Shown: positions 1-11,326 of the stretch, piece by piece
Layout of the letters: every line of letters begins with the position of its first letter
Numbering within the stretch: the first letter of the stretch is position 1
Assembly: GCF_030272615.1 (NCBI RefSeq)
Contig: NC_081407.1
Span: 442,738,213 to 442,802,212, forward strand
DNA: 64,000 nt
Direction: 5' to 3'
From: Cryptomeria japonica
Taxonomy: Eukaryota; Streptophyta; Pinopsida; Cupressales; Cupressaceae
Made by a program: the position numbers and the translations under genes
The notes under the pieces: generated by a model
The model's input: only the letters and a program-made list of their open reading frames with translations
The model's database searches: none
Told to the model about the DNA's origin: nothing

Positions 1-178
1 ACAGTCTTGTCTCGAAGGAGACATAGCGTCATCGCCAAGCTGTGCATGACACGAATAAAAAATTTGTTGATGTTAGCGAGTTGTTCGTCCCTAGTGTCCC
101 ACCTACATTTAATTTCCTTGATTTCCTCTTTTAACTTTTGAATTTCCTTATCTGCCCCAAAACTGTCTAGGTGGTTCA

Positions 179-658
179 TCAGCTCATGAAATTCATATTT
201 GAGGGTCTGAAACTTGTCCTCCTTGGGGTGGTCGGTGGGCTCTGTTTTTTCTTCCTTTTGTATTTCTTGTTGTTCATCTTCTGCAAGAGAGAAACCCTTA
301 TCTTTTTTCCTCTTCTTCTTTTTTGTGTCACTCCTCCTATCCTTGTCCATTCCTTCCACACCAACCCCTTTGATACCCTCAACCCCAACGTTAACCTCAT
401 AAGCCACCCCATGACAAGGTCCACTTTCTGCATAAAGTTCTCTAGGGCCACATCTTCAAAATTCTCAACAGGTTGCACATTAGTTGTATTCAAATCTTGG
501 AGGCCTAGTGGGGGACTGAGGTCATCCTTGTTGGCAATGTCCAAATCCTCAATGCCAGTCTCTTCTCCCATAGGTTCATTTAAAATATCGCCACCCTCAC
601 CCTTTTCTGCTAATTCATTTTGGGTAGAGGATATCCATGATTACCTTTAGGAGATTGG

Positions 659-690
<32 letters not shown>

Positions 691-2021
691 GACTCGGAAG
701 ATATTGAGAACCCCATACTAGTCAATGTTGAGAAGTTTGCCCATCATCTTCAATTTCAACAGCTTTCTAGATCTTATCTTTTTTCTCACTAGCACCCCTG
801 GAAGAAAGCCTTCGGTATCTTCTCCTCGTATCAGTTTCTTGCACAACATGGTCTTCTTCATTCGAATCCTCTGAGCTGGAATTATCATTATAACTCGCTT
901 CCATTTTCCACTAGATTTACCCTTTCTGTTAGGGCAAGAGGGTTTCCTCTTTTTCATAGTAAAGGGGGAGGGAAAGGTGGGAGGGCTTAGCTCTGTGATA
1001 GTTATAGAGGAAGAGAGAATAAGAGAGGAAAAAAATGCTTCATTAGATAGCTAGAAGAATCTGGAAGGGGACACTCCGCTTGCAAATGCCACCAAAGGAT
1101 GAGAGGCATGCACATGGGGTTGAATTAGCATAATGTTGCAGGGTGGTATAAGGCCAAATGGTATTGATAGAGCCTATAAATTAGACCCTGGTGGAAGGGG
1201 ATATGTTGCTTGTCCCCATTTTTCGGGTCTAGGGCCTCTTTGATTGAACTTTCCATAGAATGCAACAGATAGAAAGCCAGACACAAAAGATCATGGTTTC
1301 TAAAGTGATTTAACAAGGGCAAATGATAATAATAATAAACTTTGTGGTGGCCCTCAAGAGTAAAATAATTCATGATCCTTAAAAATACCATGTCCCACGG
1401 GTGCTAGAGCTCTTCTTTGGCAAAACCGCCTTGAAGTTTGATAGGGGCCTCCTTCCCAGGCTTGAAGAATCTATTGAGACCTTCACTGTTTGCCACATGA
1501 ATCACCTGCTTCCATCTTCTTTCCTCCAGAGAAAGGCCAATCACCTTGGCAATAACTTCCTCAAAAACTTCAAAGGAAATCCTCCCAACAACAATTCTAC
1601 GATTGTTCCAGGAAATAACAAGTTGAATGGAGATTTGTTCATCATGCCCTTGTAGGTTTTCCATTAACTCTGTCACCCTGCCTTTGACACAATAGTTCAA
1701 AACCATCGAGTCCTACTTGAAATCATCGGGTTTATCTGGCTTGAAGCATTTCCTATCACCTCTCATGATAGAATCGTATATGTTAGTAGCTAGGGATTTT
1801 TCTTGAGCGCTCGACATAAACTCTTTAGCAAAGAAGGTTACCAAAAAACATTGCTTTGTCAAAATGGGATTAATCTTGACATAAATATTAAGAATTTTGG
1901 AATCATCCATGTCAATGACAAAATAATTACCAGAATTTTTCCCTGGACAAGGAGATATGTGTGAAAGGTAAATCCATCCTTTCGAAGTGACATTAGAGAT
2001 TCAAGACGTTGCCTTGTAATC
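179..2021 (-). pseudogene. Unknown accessory ORF remnant (possible PMD-like fold)
   Basis: Reading leftwards from 2021, overlapping minus-strand frames give one decayed protein. The N-terminal part holds FVIDMDDSKILNIYVKINPI near 1930-1860. A central block (1706-1404) contains ISFEVFEEVIAKVIGLSLEE. A following block (1391-1125) has HHKVYYYYHLPLLNHF. The tail (957-718 and 571-179) is Lys/Arg- and Glu-rich and looks disordered. Several frameshifts and stops separate the blocks. I do not recognise a named family. The block order (globular domain, then charged low-complexity tail) resembles the accessory ORFs at 48110 and 55710, and the I-x-V-x-x-E-x-V/I pattern resembles the PMD motif of the 40360 ORF. 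The 5' end is separated from its upstream sequence by the solo LTR at 2026-3171. It is probably transposon cargo rather than a host gene; that is inference. Confidence 0.45.
660..689. repeat. (ATT)10 microsatellite
   Basis: Ten uninterrupted ATT units lie within the low-complexity tail of the decayed minus-strand ORF. The run is pure, so it is either young or still slipping. Confidence 0.95.
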
Positions 2022-2025
2022 GGGG

Positions 2026-3171
2026 TGTAGCATCCTAAAATTGCAACCCTTTGTAATTTCAACTACATTGGGTCCTTACCTTAGTGTTTGCGCCCCTTGG
2101 CCAGCTTGGGACCTGATTATGTTCATGCCCCTTTCATATTGCATCACTTTGTGACATTTTGCATTCATTTGGCACTTGATCCTTGCCCCAAAATAGGGTA
2201 GGACCACGACGTGGTGCCTTGCTAGTCCTCAATAGGACCATGGCACCATGCCAATGCCCCCCTCATTTTTGGGCCCCTTTCAACCCATTTTCACATTTCA
2301 AATATGAGCGGGAATCCCCTCTCCGTGTCGGCTCATGTCGAAAAATTAATTAGTTTTTTCCACGGGCAAGTATATAAAGAGGATTTCCCCTCTCATTTGA
2401 AGATCTAACAAATCAAATAATCATCCAAGACATCTATCAAGCATACATGAGATCAAGCAATCAAGCATTCAAGAGAAATTGAGCATTTTTAGTCTTCCTA
2501 TAGCCTTGGAGTTGCAATAAAGTCAAGGATCGAGCATTGAAGTGGAGATCTACATGCTATTTCATGAAACCCTAATTCCATGTGGAGATAAACAAAACTT
2601 CACAAGGATGTATCATCATTCAATTTTCAGTCATAATTCAACATCTCCCTCAAAAGGAGATTCTTTCCTTTCAATCATTTCAATTATATTTATTTCAATT
2701 TCATGGTTAATTCTAAAATAGGGGTTTGACCTAAGGCAAGCCCCTTTTTCCAACATTTTCCCCCTTTTTTATGTGTGTAGGAAATAGGTACAAATTTGTA
2801 CTCTTCAGAATAAGCTTCATTCACAGAGACAGATCGACTCTTTTTGGCACAAGGAAAGTTTGGACTCAGACTGTAGTGTCGCATCATGGTCCTAGCTTTT
2901 TAGGATCTTTTTCGAGGGTCATATCCAACTTGGCTTATACTGTTCAAATCTAGGTGCATGTGAAAATCCCACATTTGTAGCTCATTGTTTTCTCAGTTTT
3001 ACCTTCATTTTTTAGCACTTTAACTTAATTTGGCATTTCAACTTACAAAAGAGAGGAAAACCCCATGGATTTCCCTTCCCTCTTTTGAATGTGAAGAGTT
3101 TTAAGCAAAATTTATTTGGTGATTTCTCCCTTCTATGTTGCAAATTGCCAAATCAAATTTTCCCCTCTACA
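2026..3171 (+). mobile_element. Solo LTR, Ty3/gypsy-like
   Basis: The 1146-bp segment starts TGTAGCATCCTAAAATTGC and ends TTTTCCCCTCTACA. The start resembles those of the other gypsy LTRs here (TGTAGACACTTAAAA in B, TGTAATACCCTAAAATTGG in E and F). It is bracketed by cgggg (2021-2025) and tgggg (3172-3176), a 5-bp target duplication with one C-to-T change. A TATA box (TATATAAAGA) sits at 2371-2380, where a promoter is expected in an LTR. No primer site or internal region follows, so it is a recombination-derived solo LTR. The 3' boundary rests on the TSD and the terminal CA, not on a second copy. Confidence 0.65.
2371..2380 (+). promoter_or_regulatory. LTR TATA box
   Basis: TATATAAAGA lies about 345 bp inside the solo LTR, in a position and orientation that fit the U3/R promoter. 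No downstream coding region remains. Confidence 0.5.
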
Positions 3172-3483
3172 TGGGGCTTAAGGAGTAATCATTAAATAGA
3201 AATCCACATCCACATGTCTATCCAAGCTCAATTTGTTCCCTTGAGTGCACAATTCTTTAAAGGTTTCACATGTGTTGTAGCTCGAGTAACCTGCATCATT
3301 AAAAGAAACACATAGAAACAAAGACAAGTGATGATGTTGAGGTGGTCATCACATTTAGTAGCCCAATTGGTAGTCCACATAATATGACCGTTATTTCCAG
3401 TCAGCACTAAGCCGAAATTTTTCAAATATAAAAACTCCCTCTTCCGACAATACCTACGAGCCTAATGAAGAGGGCGATTAAAA
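3172..3483. other. Gene-free stretch
   Basis: After the TSD this stretch holds no recognisable coding sequence. The minus-strand frame at 3228-3425 has no motif I can name. It lies between the RNase H remnant and the unknown ORF that the solo LTR separated, so it may be the 5' flank of that ORF. Confidence 0.4.
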
Positions 3484-4015
3484 TTAGGGAGGTGGATATC
3501 CATGGTGGGTTGCAGTGTTATGCTCTCCTTGAATGAGTAATTTGGCATTGATAGGCAAGGAATTCAAATTTCTCCAACATCTCAAACCTTGGCCAAGGAG
3601 GCCAAGTGCCGCCAAAGCATCAGCAACCCTGTTACCTTCCCTGTAGACATGACCTAAGAAGAAGGAATCAAAACTTGAGATGAGCCTAAGAATATCTCTA
3701 ATAATGCCATCGATCGACAAGTTGATTCTGTTCAACTAGCCCTTTAACAACATCAATGATGAGTTTGGAATCCCCTTTAATAACAATGACATGAATGCCA
3801 ATAGAGAGGGCGATTTGAAGACCCCAAGCCAAGGCCATGCCTTCAGCTTGATTATTAGAGCAACCATTCAAATTTCTAGCATAAGAAGCCACTAACTCTC
3901 TAGAGTGAGATCTTAAAATTCCTCCACCCACTGCCAGTCCTAGGGAGTATTTGGCAGCACCGTCAAAGTCTAGCTTGAAGCGGCCAAGGGAAGATGGTGT
4001 CCACTTGGTATTCAT
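3484..4015 (-). pseudogene. Plant-type RNase H domain remnant
   Basis: Two overlapping minus-strand frames (4015-3698 and 3735-3484) join through a frameshift near 3730 into one RNase H fold of the plant RVT_3 type. The first begins WTPSSLGRFKLDFDGAA, the usual entry of this domain. Putative catalytic residues are D in FDGAA, E in QAEGMALAWGL, D in KGDSKL and D in GNRVADALAAL. This domain is known at the C-terminus of L1-type plant LINEs, as a second RNase H in some Tat-lineage gypsy elements, and as stand-alone reverse-transcriptase-like genes. No RT or poly(A) tail is adjacent, so the parent is unresolved. Confidence 0.75.
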
Positions 4016-4123
4016 TCTGAGTAAGCGCTTAGAATTATCAAAGGCTGCAAAGGAGCATGGGAGGTTCTAATAAATAGAAACTTTAGTGTCACTAACAGAG
4101 GGTGGGTTGGGGTGGGATTATTG

Positions 4124-4400
4124 TGGTGGAAATTCACACATTTATTAATGATAATTTATTTCATATTACTTTTAATTTTTATTTATTTATGAACAATATT
4201 GGAAATACATCTCTTTGGTGAAATTGCCTTCTAGAAAAAGAATTGCCTTATGTTATATTAAAGGGTTGGAATGATTGTCATGGTGGAAAATCACACATTT
4301 ATTAATGATAATTTATTTCATATTACTTTTAATTTTTATTTATTTTGTATAATATTGGGATTACATCTCTTTGACCTGGAATTGCCTTCCAGAAAATAAT
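4124..4400. repeat. Direct duplication of ~120 bp
   Basis: Two copies of a TGGTGGAAA-TTCACACATTT-initiated, AT-rich unit start at 4124 and 4281 (offset 157 bp). They share the stretch running from the TTATTAATGATAATTTATTTC block through a CATCTCTTTG block. They differ by scattered substitutions and small indels. The rest of 4016-4718 is AT-rich with no coding sign. Confidence 0.8.
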
Positions 4401-4718
4401 TTTTTTCTATATAATATTTAACATTTTTATTGGATTTTTTATAATTCCTTTATAATTTTTTCTTTAACATTTTTAGGATGCTACAATGGGTTTCAATTTT
4501 TTTCAATTTATTTACATACAATGTAGTAGATGATTTTTTATGTGAGATATTATGAGAAGAAGCTATCACGTATAATATGTTATATTAGAACATTTAAAAC
4601 CCATGGAAATAAATTTAAACAAAAATATATTACATCAATTGTCTTCTAAAAATTTCAATTTGTTTTCTTTGACCTTCCTCTTAGCAAGTTGTCTACTATT
4701 TTTTATTTTTTTTATAAT

Positions 4719-6136
4719 GGTCGTATGTGAATGCCAACATTATTCTGAGACCTTCCAAAGAATTTACATTTGATACTACCACAAATGTCAATCTTATTAT
4801 TTCTTTTGGTCCTATATCAATTGTGGCTTTTGAAAGAGTCAATCTTTGAGATTTATGTATTCTTAATTCTCATGCCAATCTTAATGACAATTGAAGTGTT
4901 CTACCCATTTGTATTATTGTTATTGAAATTGTATTTGGATGATCATCTTCAAATGGTAGTCTTGAATAATTGCCAAGTTCAGCCATCACACATGTTGGTG
5001 GTTCAAGTGGAGAACTTCCTGGTTTGTAGACAATCTTTTGAATATATCCCAAAACTCCATTTACAAGTCCTACTTGTATCCAAAGATTTGAAGTCAACAT
5101 CACCCTTGAATTCTTATTGATCAATATCTCTAGGTCAAGTTCATTATTCAAACAATCTTATGTTGGATGTACATTTCTTGTTTTGGTTGCAACACTACAC
5201 GCAATAGGATACTTCAATGAATATAACATTTTTTTTGTTATTATTATGAGAATTTTCATTTGTGGAGAATAAAAGGACAATATTCTCAAACTCAACATTG
5301 CTTTCAAAATCTATGCTAAGAAGAGTTCTTGTCATAAGCAACATCCAGTCATCAATATTTGGGTTTGCATCTCTTAGATTTGTCAAAACTTGACAAAATG
5401 TTTGTTTTTAGTAGTTTTCTTCATCTCATCTAAATATTTTATTTAATGTAACCATAATTTTGAATTCCTCCCATGGTAACTTTGCCCATCTGTTGTTGTC
5501 ATATGTTGACCTATCATTGATTGGAGATAATTGGCCCAAATTTCCAACCAAAATCATAAATATACTTGGAAGATAATCAATGAAAAATATTTTCAAAACT
5601 ATATAATGATATTATACAAACTTTGTAGATATAAATTATATCAAATATTATATAAAATATTTGTCTTCATTAGTCATAACAAAATATTTAGACCTACTAA
5701 GCTTATGTGTTCATTTTGTGGGAATTCTTACCGAAGTGAAGAATCTATGTTTTCCAATACATTTTAACCAATGAATCTCATTTCATCATTCGAATTGTAT
5801 TTGATATGTAATATCTCTTTTTGAAAACTTGTAAGTCTTGTTCCTTTTAGATAAGAAAAATCTCGTGTTTGGGATTCTCAATTTTGAATGAACTATAGAG
5901 GCTCTTATATTAAGTGTTGAAATTTTTGTTGATGCAAGTAATAGAAGGAGCAAACAAAATTGAATTGTTGCATTTTCAATAACTTGACTAATGGCCCTAA
6001 TGAGGTACAAATTTCCTATTCTCGTTGTTCCTTGTATTATCATGAATAATGGGTCTCCATTGTGATTGGTATGGTAGTGTGTCATAACTAGGTTTATTGT
6101 CTTTCTTTGTTTACCACTAAGGTTTGTGTAGTGGAT
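4719..6136 (-). pseudogene. PIF1-type DNA helicase remnant (C-terminal part)
   Basis: Minus-strand fragments appear in helicase order from right to left. Near 6110-5800 there is a decayed Walker A region (PLFMIIQGTTRIGNLYLI, with the GK lysine lost) followed by a degenerate STKISTLNIRASIVHSKLRI segment. Around 5540-5440, GQLSPINDRSTYDNN and WAKLPWEEF match the helicase core. LRDANPNIDDWMLL lies at 5386-5340. RVMLTSNLWIQVGLVNGVLG lies at 5151-5050. IHKSQRLTLSKATIDIG (4850-4800) is the C-terminal motif VI region. Frameshifts, stops and the lost Walker lysine make it inactive. Plant genomes carry many such PIF1 copies, some from Helitrons; no Rep domain is visible here. Element A starts exactly at the right edge, and matching helicase-like frames resume at 20442. 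Confidence 0.8.
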
Positions 6137-6941
6137 TGAAGCAGTCACCGGTTAGGAGGGACCTCAAAGAGATCAATCGAGACCGGTCAACAAGAGTAAA
6201 CATAATAGAAACACAAGGATATGATAGAGGCAATGTAGAACAGATTGAATTATAACATGAAAACTGATTTTAACCAAGCGATAACAATCGGGTTACATAA
6301 ACCAACTCATAGGCCTGCTAAAACATGCTAAAAATATTGAACAGGTCACAACCGGGACCTCAAATCTTAAGATCTATCTTCTATGCTTAGTCTAACTTCT
6401 TGATTCAATTCTAATTCTCTATTATAATGATTTATACAATGCAAGGGGATCTGGTCGGCCCAAAAAGGGATAAAAACCCGAAGGACAAGACCTAATGTGC
6501 AAAACCAACAAGGTCAGCCTCCGCCAAACAAACTCCTCCGAAAAATCCAAAGGATGAAGAGTAGATCACGGGAAAAGGTCAGCCACACCCCAAGGAACAT
6601 CAGAATCAATTCCCATGGCTCTGCAAGATACAAAAGGGATCCGATAGATCACCATTGCAAATAGGTCTAGGCAACCGATCATAGGAAACTATCCACCGGT
6701 AACAGGAAACTATCTCAGAAACCGATAGCGATAACTTGCCAAAAAATGATCCAAATGCTCCACGGTTTGGAAATAAGGAAGATGATCAGGTCTTCAAGTA
6801 AAATCCAACTCCACAGGTTCCAGGGAGCCAAATACGAGATACATAGAAAGAAATGTTGAAACTGCAAAGAGAAAGCAAAACAGAAAGGAAATATTTTTGG
6901 TTGATGCAAGATTGCTATGAACCAGGGATGCTCCTGCATCA
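6137..6941 (-). repeat. Element A 3' LTR
   Basis: This 805-bp LTR aligns along its length with 19646-20436. Shared landmarks are the AGGAGGG-CCTCAAAGAGAT block, the GGGATCTGGT block and the GAACCAGGGATGCTC end. The left flank tggat is the TSD. Confidence 0.9.
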
Positions 6942-7009
6942 AACATCTAGGGTTGTTGAAAAAGTGAGTCTTTCACTTTGCTGGGGTCAGAGAAAAAACA
7001 AGGCAGTCT

Positions 7010-8238
7010 ATCTCTGCCTGAGAAATCCAAGATGATTCTTCAACTGGTTTGTCCCTCCACTTCACAAGATACTCCTTATACTGACTGCTCCGGGTACTAC
7101 ACTCAATCCTATTGTCAAAATATCTTCAATCTGATCTAGTTCCTTCTGGGGCAACTATTTCTCCAAGTCTACAACACTGTCCTCACTGAATTTTGGTTCA
7201 TGATACTCATGAAGATTCACAATGTTAAACACAGGTGAAATACTTAGACTATCTGGTAACTCCACTTCATATGCATTCCCAGAACTAAACTTTCTCAAAA
7301 TCCTGCAAGGTCCAAACTTTCTCATCTACAATTTGTTATAAGTTCCAACTAAGAATATTTCTTTTCTCAATTATACCATTACTTCATCACCAACTTCAAA
7401 TTCCTTATGTCTCCTCTTCTCATCTGCCTTCTTCTTATACTTGTTGTGTGTCCTCCAAATATTTCTTAACTTGAATGTAAGTCCTTCATGTGATCTGAAA
7501 ATTCTTCTACTTCTGAACTTCTCTAGTCTTCACTACTAATATCTCTTAATTTTGATATACCTCTAGGATGTACTCCAGTAACAATCTCAAAAGGTGTTCT
7601 TCCGGTACTCCTATTTACTGAATTATTGTAGGCAAACTCTGCTTGTGCAAGAATCAAATCCCAACTTCTGGTTTTATCTCCAACTAAACATCTCAACAAA
7701 TTTCCCAAGCTCTAGTTAACTAATTTTGTCTGTCCATCAGTCTGTGGGTGAAAAGTAGAACTAAAATTCAAATTTGTCTTCATCTTCTTCCAAAGTGTTC
7801 TCCAAAAATAGCCAACAAAGTTAGTGTCTCTGTTTGAAACTATGCTCTTAGGCAATCCATGCAATCTCACTACTTCCTTGAAAAAAAGGTCTAGTACATG
7901 TAATGCATTTGATGTCTTCTTACAAGGTATGAAATGAGCCATCTTCAAGAATCTATCCACTACCACAAGTATAAAATCATTTTGTCTCGATGTTTTTGGC
8001 AATCCAAGTATGAAATCCATGCTTATATCTTCCCAAGGTCTTATTGGTACTGTCAAAGGTTTATACAATCCCACATCCTGACTACTACCCTTAGCAACAT
8101 GATTAACTCTACAACTTTGCACATATTTCTTAACATTCTTACGAATCTACGTTTTGTCAATACCAAAATGTCCGACTAATCCTATAGTGTGTTTCTCCTT
8201 TATCAGATTGTCCCTCATAGAAATCTTAGGTATGTACA
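7010..8238 (-). pseudogene. Element A integrase with C-terminal chromodomain
   Basis: The integrase catalytic core runs from 8122 to 7712: [10 protein letters not shown] (first Asp), [10 protein letters not shown] (second Asp) and [12 protein letters not shown] near the glutamate region. It continues at 7708-7523 with RSWDLILAQAEFAYNNSVNR and GRTPFEIVTGVHP, the conserved post-core block. A weaker stretch around 7480-7200 contains KRRHKEFEVGDEVMV and RKFGPCRIL, as in gypsy integrase C-termini. At about 7110-7030 another frame reads YKEYLVKWRDKPVEESSW, a clear chromodomain core. Stops and frameshifts break it into at least four pieces. In family terms the enzyme inserts cDNA and the chromodomain directs it to modified chromatin. 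Confidence 0.85.
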
Positions 8239-8239
8239 A

Positions 8240-9947
8240 CTAAACTCCTCTGAATAACATCCCATCCCAAATGAAGTAATCCAACCACTTGCTTCTATCT
8301 ATCGTATCCGGTTCTCTACATGCTGTCCAAGGTTCTGCAAAATCTAGGTCATCATTATACAAGGTCTTCAATTCCTCAAATCCTAATACTGTCACTCTCA
8401 TCTCTGTCAGCAAATTCCTTCTCCTACTCAGTGCATCAGAAAATTTGTTAGATTTCCCACTTCTATGCTTCAACACAAAGGTTTAACTTTGCAAAAATTC
8501 TACCCATCTCATATGTCTTTGATTCAACTTACTCTGACTATTCAAATACTGCAAATCTTGATGATCCATATACAACACAAACCCCTTAGGCAACAATAAT
8601 GTCTCCACTTCTTCAAGGCTTGAACTATGGCATAAAACTCTTGATCATACACTGAATATCTCTTACGGGCATCATTCAATTTCTCACTAAAATAAGCTAC
8701 TGCTCTCCCTTCCTGACTCAAGACTTCTCCTATTGTTGTTCCACTTGCATCACAATCCACTTGAAATACTTTATTGAAATTCGGTAAAGCCAACACATGC
8801 TGCTCAGTCACTTTCCATTTCAACAGTTCAAAATTTTTATTTGCTCATGGTCCACTTGAATTCCTTTCGATCTCCCCTCATGGTCTCAGTCATAGGGTTA
8901 CAAACCAAACTGAAATTTCAGATGAACTTCTAGTAGAAACTAGTCAATCCTCTCCAATGCTTTCTAGTGTAGGCCACTCAACATGTGATTTTACTTTCTT
9001 AGGGTTCATCTTTAAACCATCCTCAGATATCAAAAATCCCAAATAGACTGACTCATCTTTCATGAAAGTACACTACTTAAGATTTATCAACAACTCTTCT
9101 TCTCTCAACCTCTGCAAAACTTGTCTCAAATGCAACAAATGCTCATCTCTTGTCTTACTAAAAAATAAGAATGTCATCCAAATATACAATAATAAACTTA
9201 CCCAATAATTTCTTCAATACCTCATTCATCAGCCTCATGAAAGTACTCGGTGCATTAGTTAACCCAAAAGGCATCACCAACCATTCATACAGTCCTTCAT
9301 TTGTCTTGAATGTTGTCTTCCACTCATCTCCTTCTCTGATCCTGATCTGATGATATCCACTCTTCAAATCTATCTTTGTAAAGTATTTGGCTCCGCTCAA
9401 ACAGTCCATTATGTCATCCATCCTAGGCAAAGGAAACTGGTATTTTATTGTGGTCTTGTTTATTGCTATAGAATCGGTGCATATTCTCCACTCTCCATTC
9501 TTAGGTGCTAATACTGTTGGTACTGCACAAGGGCTCAGACTTTCTCTGATCAAACATTTCTTCAACAACTCCTGCAATTGTCTATTCAGTTCTTCATTCT
9601 CTATCAGTGTCAATTGGTGTGTAGCTTTTTTAGGCAAACTAGCTCTAGGAACCAGGTCCATGCAATGACCGATACTTCTCACAGGTGGCAATCCATCAGA
9701 CACATTATCTGAAATGATGTCTTCATTTTCTGTTAGCAAATCTTTTATCTCTTCTAGTTGTTCCTCTTCATGCTCCAGATTCTCAGTCTTTCTAGGAACT
9801 AAGGCAAAACACACATTCTCATGTCTCAATCCATCTAGGAATTTCCTTCCATCCACCAAACATATTCTTTCATTCATATAGACTTCACTCTTCAAAGGTT
9901 CCTCCAACGACAACAAGGTTTTGGTTCATCCCATTGGCCATAGTAAT
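8240..9947 (-). pseudogene. Element A reverse transcriptase-RNase H
   Basis: The RT spans 9916-9158 with [20 protein letters not shown]-type palm sequence (here PRMDDIMD...[13 protein letters not shown]), [13 protein letters not shown] and the active site YLDDILIF at its end. One extra T after DDILIF shifts the frame; SKTRDEHLLHLRQVLQRL continues in the next one. RNase H appears at 8823-8542 ([33 protein letters not shown]) and, after another shift, LKHRSGKSNKFSDALSRR near 8470-8420. The segment upstream of RT (9947-9900) is the protease-RT linker, cut by element B at 9948. The protease itself is missing, lost in the B-side deletion. Confidence 0.9.
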
Positions 9948-11064
9948 TGTAGACACTTAAAAATAATTATTTTAATTATTTTTAATTCCTCACATAATTA
10001 ATTAATTAATTATGTTAATTAAAATTCTTCTCAATATTAATTAAATATAATTAATATTGTCACTATAGCATATGATTTATTTAATAAATCAATCCCTTTC
10101 TTTATTCTTCTAAAAAATCAAATCCTCACAAATCTTCCTCTTAGCAAATAAATTTCAATTAATTAGTTAACCTACATGATTCCTACAAATCATCTTCTTA
10201 ATTCATCATTAACCTAATAAATTCTTCTAGAAACTCCGTAAACTCACTTAAAATTATTCTTCTAATTTTTTATTCCCTCCACTCATTCTCTCTCGTAGTC
10301 AAATTCTCCTACAAATATAAATCCCACCTAACATTTCCTCTAATCCCCCTCCTAATGAGTCGTTAATGGCTAATCATCATGATCAGCCACAAAGTCAACT
10401 CTTTGTCCTTTCATCCAGCCACTAGCTTTAAATGCTCTTTTTCTAGATGAATGTAAGATTTTCAAAATCTCACATTCCTCCAGGCATTTCCCTCTCCCAA
10501 GGAATTTTTAATTCCTTTTTATTCTTCTAATCTCCATAATATTCGTTTTTGGAGAATTTTTAATTCCTCCAATGCATTTTGTAGAGTGTGGAGATACGAA
10601 ATGCCTTTAAGGCATATTTCTTGGTCTCCACACCCTCTCTTGGAGCTTGTGTGAGCTCACAAGTAAATTTTAACCCTTCATCTCGAATTCATCCTAGCCA
10701 TCCGTTTTCCTCTCCTTTTCCTATAAAATAGGGTTCCATCCCTTCATTCAAAACATCTTGAAATCCAGTAAGCTTATGCTGCCCTTTTGAGCCCAGGAAA
10801 TCATCTTGGCAACTTGATCATCTCATCCTTATCATTCATCCTTATCATTTGTGCACAATATTGGAGAGCCATCCACATCCAGCAATCAAAGGAGCACATC
10901 AAGTGGAGCATTATCAAGGGGCGCCTTCACTTCATCAAGCTCAATCCGAAAGAGAAGGTAAAATAGCAAGGTGAGATGGTCTTTTAATGATATTTTAGCA
11001 TTCTGCATGTTTATTTCATTATGTTTTGATTAGTTTACCTTTCAAATCTATTTTTCCCTCTTCA
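9948..11064 (+). repeat. Element B 5' LTR
   Basis: The LTR starts TGTAGACACTTAAAA at 9948 and probably ends TTTTTCCCTCTTCA at 11064, just before the TTTTGGCACGCCCGGTGGG primer region. TATAAAATA at 10722-10730 is a good TATA box. The right end is set from the CA terminus and primer site only, because the 3' LTR is missing. Confidence 0.75.
10722..10730 (+). promoter_or_regulatory. TATA box of B's LTR
   Basis: TATAAAATA is followed by GGGTTCCATCCC and lies about 775 bp into the LTR, which fits the U3/R promoter. Confidence 0.6.
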
Positions 11065-11067
11065 TTT

Positions 11068-11085
11068 TGGCACGCCCGGTGGGAC
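11068..11085 (+). other. Candidate primer-binding site of B
   Basis: TGGCACGCCCGGTGGGAC begins three bases after the LTR end. It has the TGGC start and GC-rich character of plant gypsy primer sites. I cannot assign the tRNA without comparison. Confidence 0.55.
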
Positions 11086-11326
11086 TCACGTCCCTGAGAA
11101 CTAATGTTGTTGTTTTTTTAGATTTTTGTGAGTTGTGAGACGCAGGTTCCAGAATAGCGCGAATGCAAAATATATATATCTTTTTCGCGGGTTCCAGAAT
11201 CGCGGCTCTGCATTTCTACGCGAAGGCTCCTCCTTATTCTGTTCTGTTTCTGTTGCAGCACGACAGCTCTATTATTTGATTTGTTATTTGATTTGTTGTC
11301 TGTCCTGTTTTAGTATAATCTGTGTG

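Noticed and set aside
4719-6136. Helitron
   Set aside because: The helicase is PIF1-type, but no Rep motif, TC start or CTRR end with hairpin was found.
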